Part shown: positions 41,449-42,568 of the stretch, piece by piece
Layout: each line of letters begins with the position of its first letter
Position numbering within the stretch: position 1 is the first letter of the stretch
Assembly: GCA_027012915.1 (NCBI GenBank)
Contig: JALUYN010000541.1
Span: 1 to 42,568, forward strand
Reading direction: 5' to 3'
DNA length: 42,568 bases
Origin: Cellvibrionaceae bacterium
GTDB taxonomy: Bacteria; Pseudomonadota; Gammaproteobacteria; Pseudomonadales; Cellvibrionaceae
Translations under genes and position numbers: made by a program
The notes under the pieces: model-generated
The model's input: the letters and a program-made list of their open reading frames with translations, nothing else
Databases searched by the model: none
What the model was told of the DNA's origin: nothing

Positions 41449-42568
41449 ATGTTACGTATCGCTCAAGAAGCGCTTACCTTTGATGATGTTCTCCTGGTGC
41501 CTGGGTATTCCCAGATCACTGCCAAGGACGTTTCCCTCAAAACCCAGTTGACCCGCGATATCCAGCTGAATATTCCGCTGGTGTCTGCCGCTATGGATAC
41601 CGTAACTGAAGCACGCCTGGCTATTGCCATAGCTCAGGAAGGCGGTATTGGCATCATTCACAAATCCATGACCATTGAGCAGCAAGCTCAGGAAGTGCGA
41701 CTGGTGAAGAAGTTTGAAGCCGGTGTGGTTCGCGATCCCATTACCATTGAATCCGATGCCAGTATTCGCGCTCTGGTCGCTCTGACCCAGCAGCACAATA
41801 TCTCCGGTGTGCCGGTGATGGAAAAGGGTGATCTGGTGGGTATTGTTACTGGTCGAGATGTGCGCTTCCAGAATGATATGAACGCGCCTGTGTCCAGCAT
41901 CATGACTCCCAAAGATAAGCTCGTAACAGCAAAAGAGGACGCGACTCAGGAAGAAGTTCGCGAGCTGCTGCATCACCATCGCATCGAAAAAGTACTGGTT
42001 GTCAATGACGCCTTTGAATTGAAAGGTCTGATCACCGTAAAGGACATGAACAAGGCAGAGCGTTACCCCAGCGCCTGTAAAGATCCGGAAGGTCGCCTGC
42101 GCGTTGGCGCTTCTGTAGGTACTAGCCCCGATACTGACGACCGTGTTAATGCCCTGGTTGAGGCCGGCGTTGATGTATTGGTAGTTGATACGGCTCACGG
42201 CCATTCCAAAAACGTGATTGATCGCGTCGCCAAAATTAAGAGTGATCACCCTGACGTACAGGTTATTGGCGGCAACATTGCCACTGCCGCCGCCGCTCAG
42301 GCTCTGGTTGATGCAGGCGCGGATGCGGTGAAAGTCGGTATTGGCCCAGGCTCTATCTGTACCACCCGTATTGTCAGCGGTGTGGGTGTACCCCAGATTT
42401 CGGCCATCGCCAATGTGGCAGATGCACTTAAAGGTACTGGCGTACCTCTGATTGCCGATGGTGGTATTCGCTACTCTGGCGATATCGCCAAAGCACTGGT
42501 TGCAGGTGCCAGTGCCATTATGATGGGTTCTATGTTTGCCGGTACCGAAGAGGCCCCAGGTGAGGTTG
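41449..42568 (+). CDS. guaB: IMP dehydrogenase, cut by the window end
   Basis: Oxidises IMP to XMP with NAD+, the committed step of GMP synthesis. About 373 of some 490 residues are present, reading [20 protein letters not shown] at the N-terminus. The barrel is interrupted by two CBS domains (about 90-205; [11 protein letters not shown] ... [11 protein letters not shown]). The catalytic loop [11 protein letters not shown] contains Cys304, and [12 protein letters not shown] starts the phosphate-binding region. The reading frame is open to the last base. guaA normally follows in this order but lies beyond the window. Confidence 0.96.
   Translation, partial: MLRIAQEALTFDDVLLVPGYSQITAKDVSLKTQLTRDIQLNIPLVSAAMDTVTEARLAIAIAQEGGIGIIHKSMTIEQQAQEVRLVKKFEAGVVRDPITIESDASIRALVALTQQHNISGVPVMEKGDLVGIVTGRDVRFQNDMNAPVSSIMTPKDKLVTAKEDATQEEVRELLHHHRIEKVLVVNDAFELKGLITVKDMNKAERYPSACKDPEGRLRVGASVGTSPDTDDRVNALVEAGVDVLVVDTAHGHSKNVIDRVAKIKSDHPDVQVIGGNIATAAAAQALVDAGADAVKVGIGPGSICTTRIVSGVGVPQISAIANVADALKGTGVPLIADGGIRYSGDIAKALVAGASAIMMGSMFAGTEEAPGEV

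Overview
The window looks like chromosomal DNA of a free-living gammaproteobacterium, perhaps marine and near the Cellvibrionales/Pseudomonadales. This rests on a Pseudomonas-like NrdA with two ATP-cones, DinG beside YqcC, xseA close to guaB, TesB, persulfide dioxygenase, and dense acyl-CoA metabolism. Nearly all of it is protein-coding. I saw no tRNA, rRNA, CRISPR array or prophage. The only mobile-element sequence is the first codons of an IS1380-like transposase at the extreme left edge.

Layout. 1-122: cut transposase. 365-4425 (minus): class Ia ribonucleotide reductase nrdAB, preceded by a well-formed cobalamin riboswitch (4582-4820) with its own promoter. 4886-12818: a TetR repressor divergent from a five-gene acyl-CoA catabolic operon: acyl-CoA dehydrogenase, frameshifted MaoC hydratase, second dehydrogenase, acyl-CoA ligase, thiolase-like/crotonase fusion. 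Three tandem palindromic operators on a 28-bp period lie over and beyond its promoter. 12944-17036 (minus): a PhnZ-like HD protein, an orphan MoxR-type ATPase, and a fusion of a protein-isoaspartate-methyltransferase-like domain to a GspE-type secretion ATPase. 17173-17976: secreted DUF547 protein. 18053-19648 (minus): two SDR dehydrogenases, divergent from an AraC/OruR-type regulator with a 21-bp-period direct repeat in front. 20848-24778: TesB thioesterase, an orphan periplasmic binding protein, a CinA-type MoCF protein and a class V aminotransferase.

24907-34232 holds five co-directional, partly overlapping genes: circularly permuted ATP-grasp, alpha-E, transglutaminase-DUF2126, an ATP-grasp/alpha-E fusion, and a second transglutaminase. 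This is the predicted but biochemically obscure amidoligase/peptide-tagging system. Here the ligase, helical and transglutaminase parts are each present twice, and the fused ligase copy has a visibly altered active site. 34242-36694 (minus): yqcC and dinG. 36865-38929: sulfide/persulfide detoxification operon (rhodanese, TauE/SafE permease, persulfide dioxygenase) under a clear promoter with a palindrome in its spacer. 38948-end: xseA, a crotonase, and guaB, which runs off the right edge.

Most promising points: the methyltransferase-GspE fusion; the duplicated amidoligase cassette and its divergent paralogue; B12 control of a class I reductase, implying a B12-dependent reductase elsewhere; the frameshift that separates the MaoC catalytic Asp and His; and a thiolase-like fusion lacking both catalytic cysteines. 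All domain calls come from reading motifs by eye; no database search was run.
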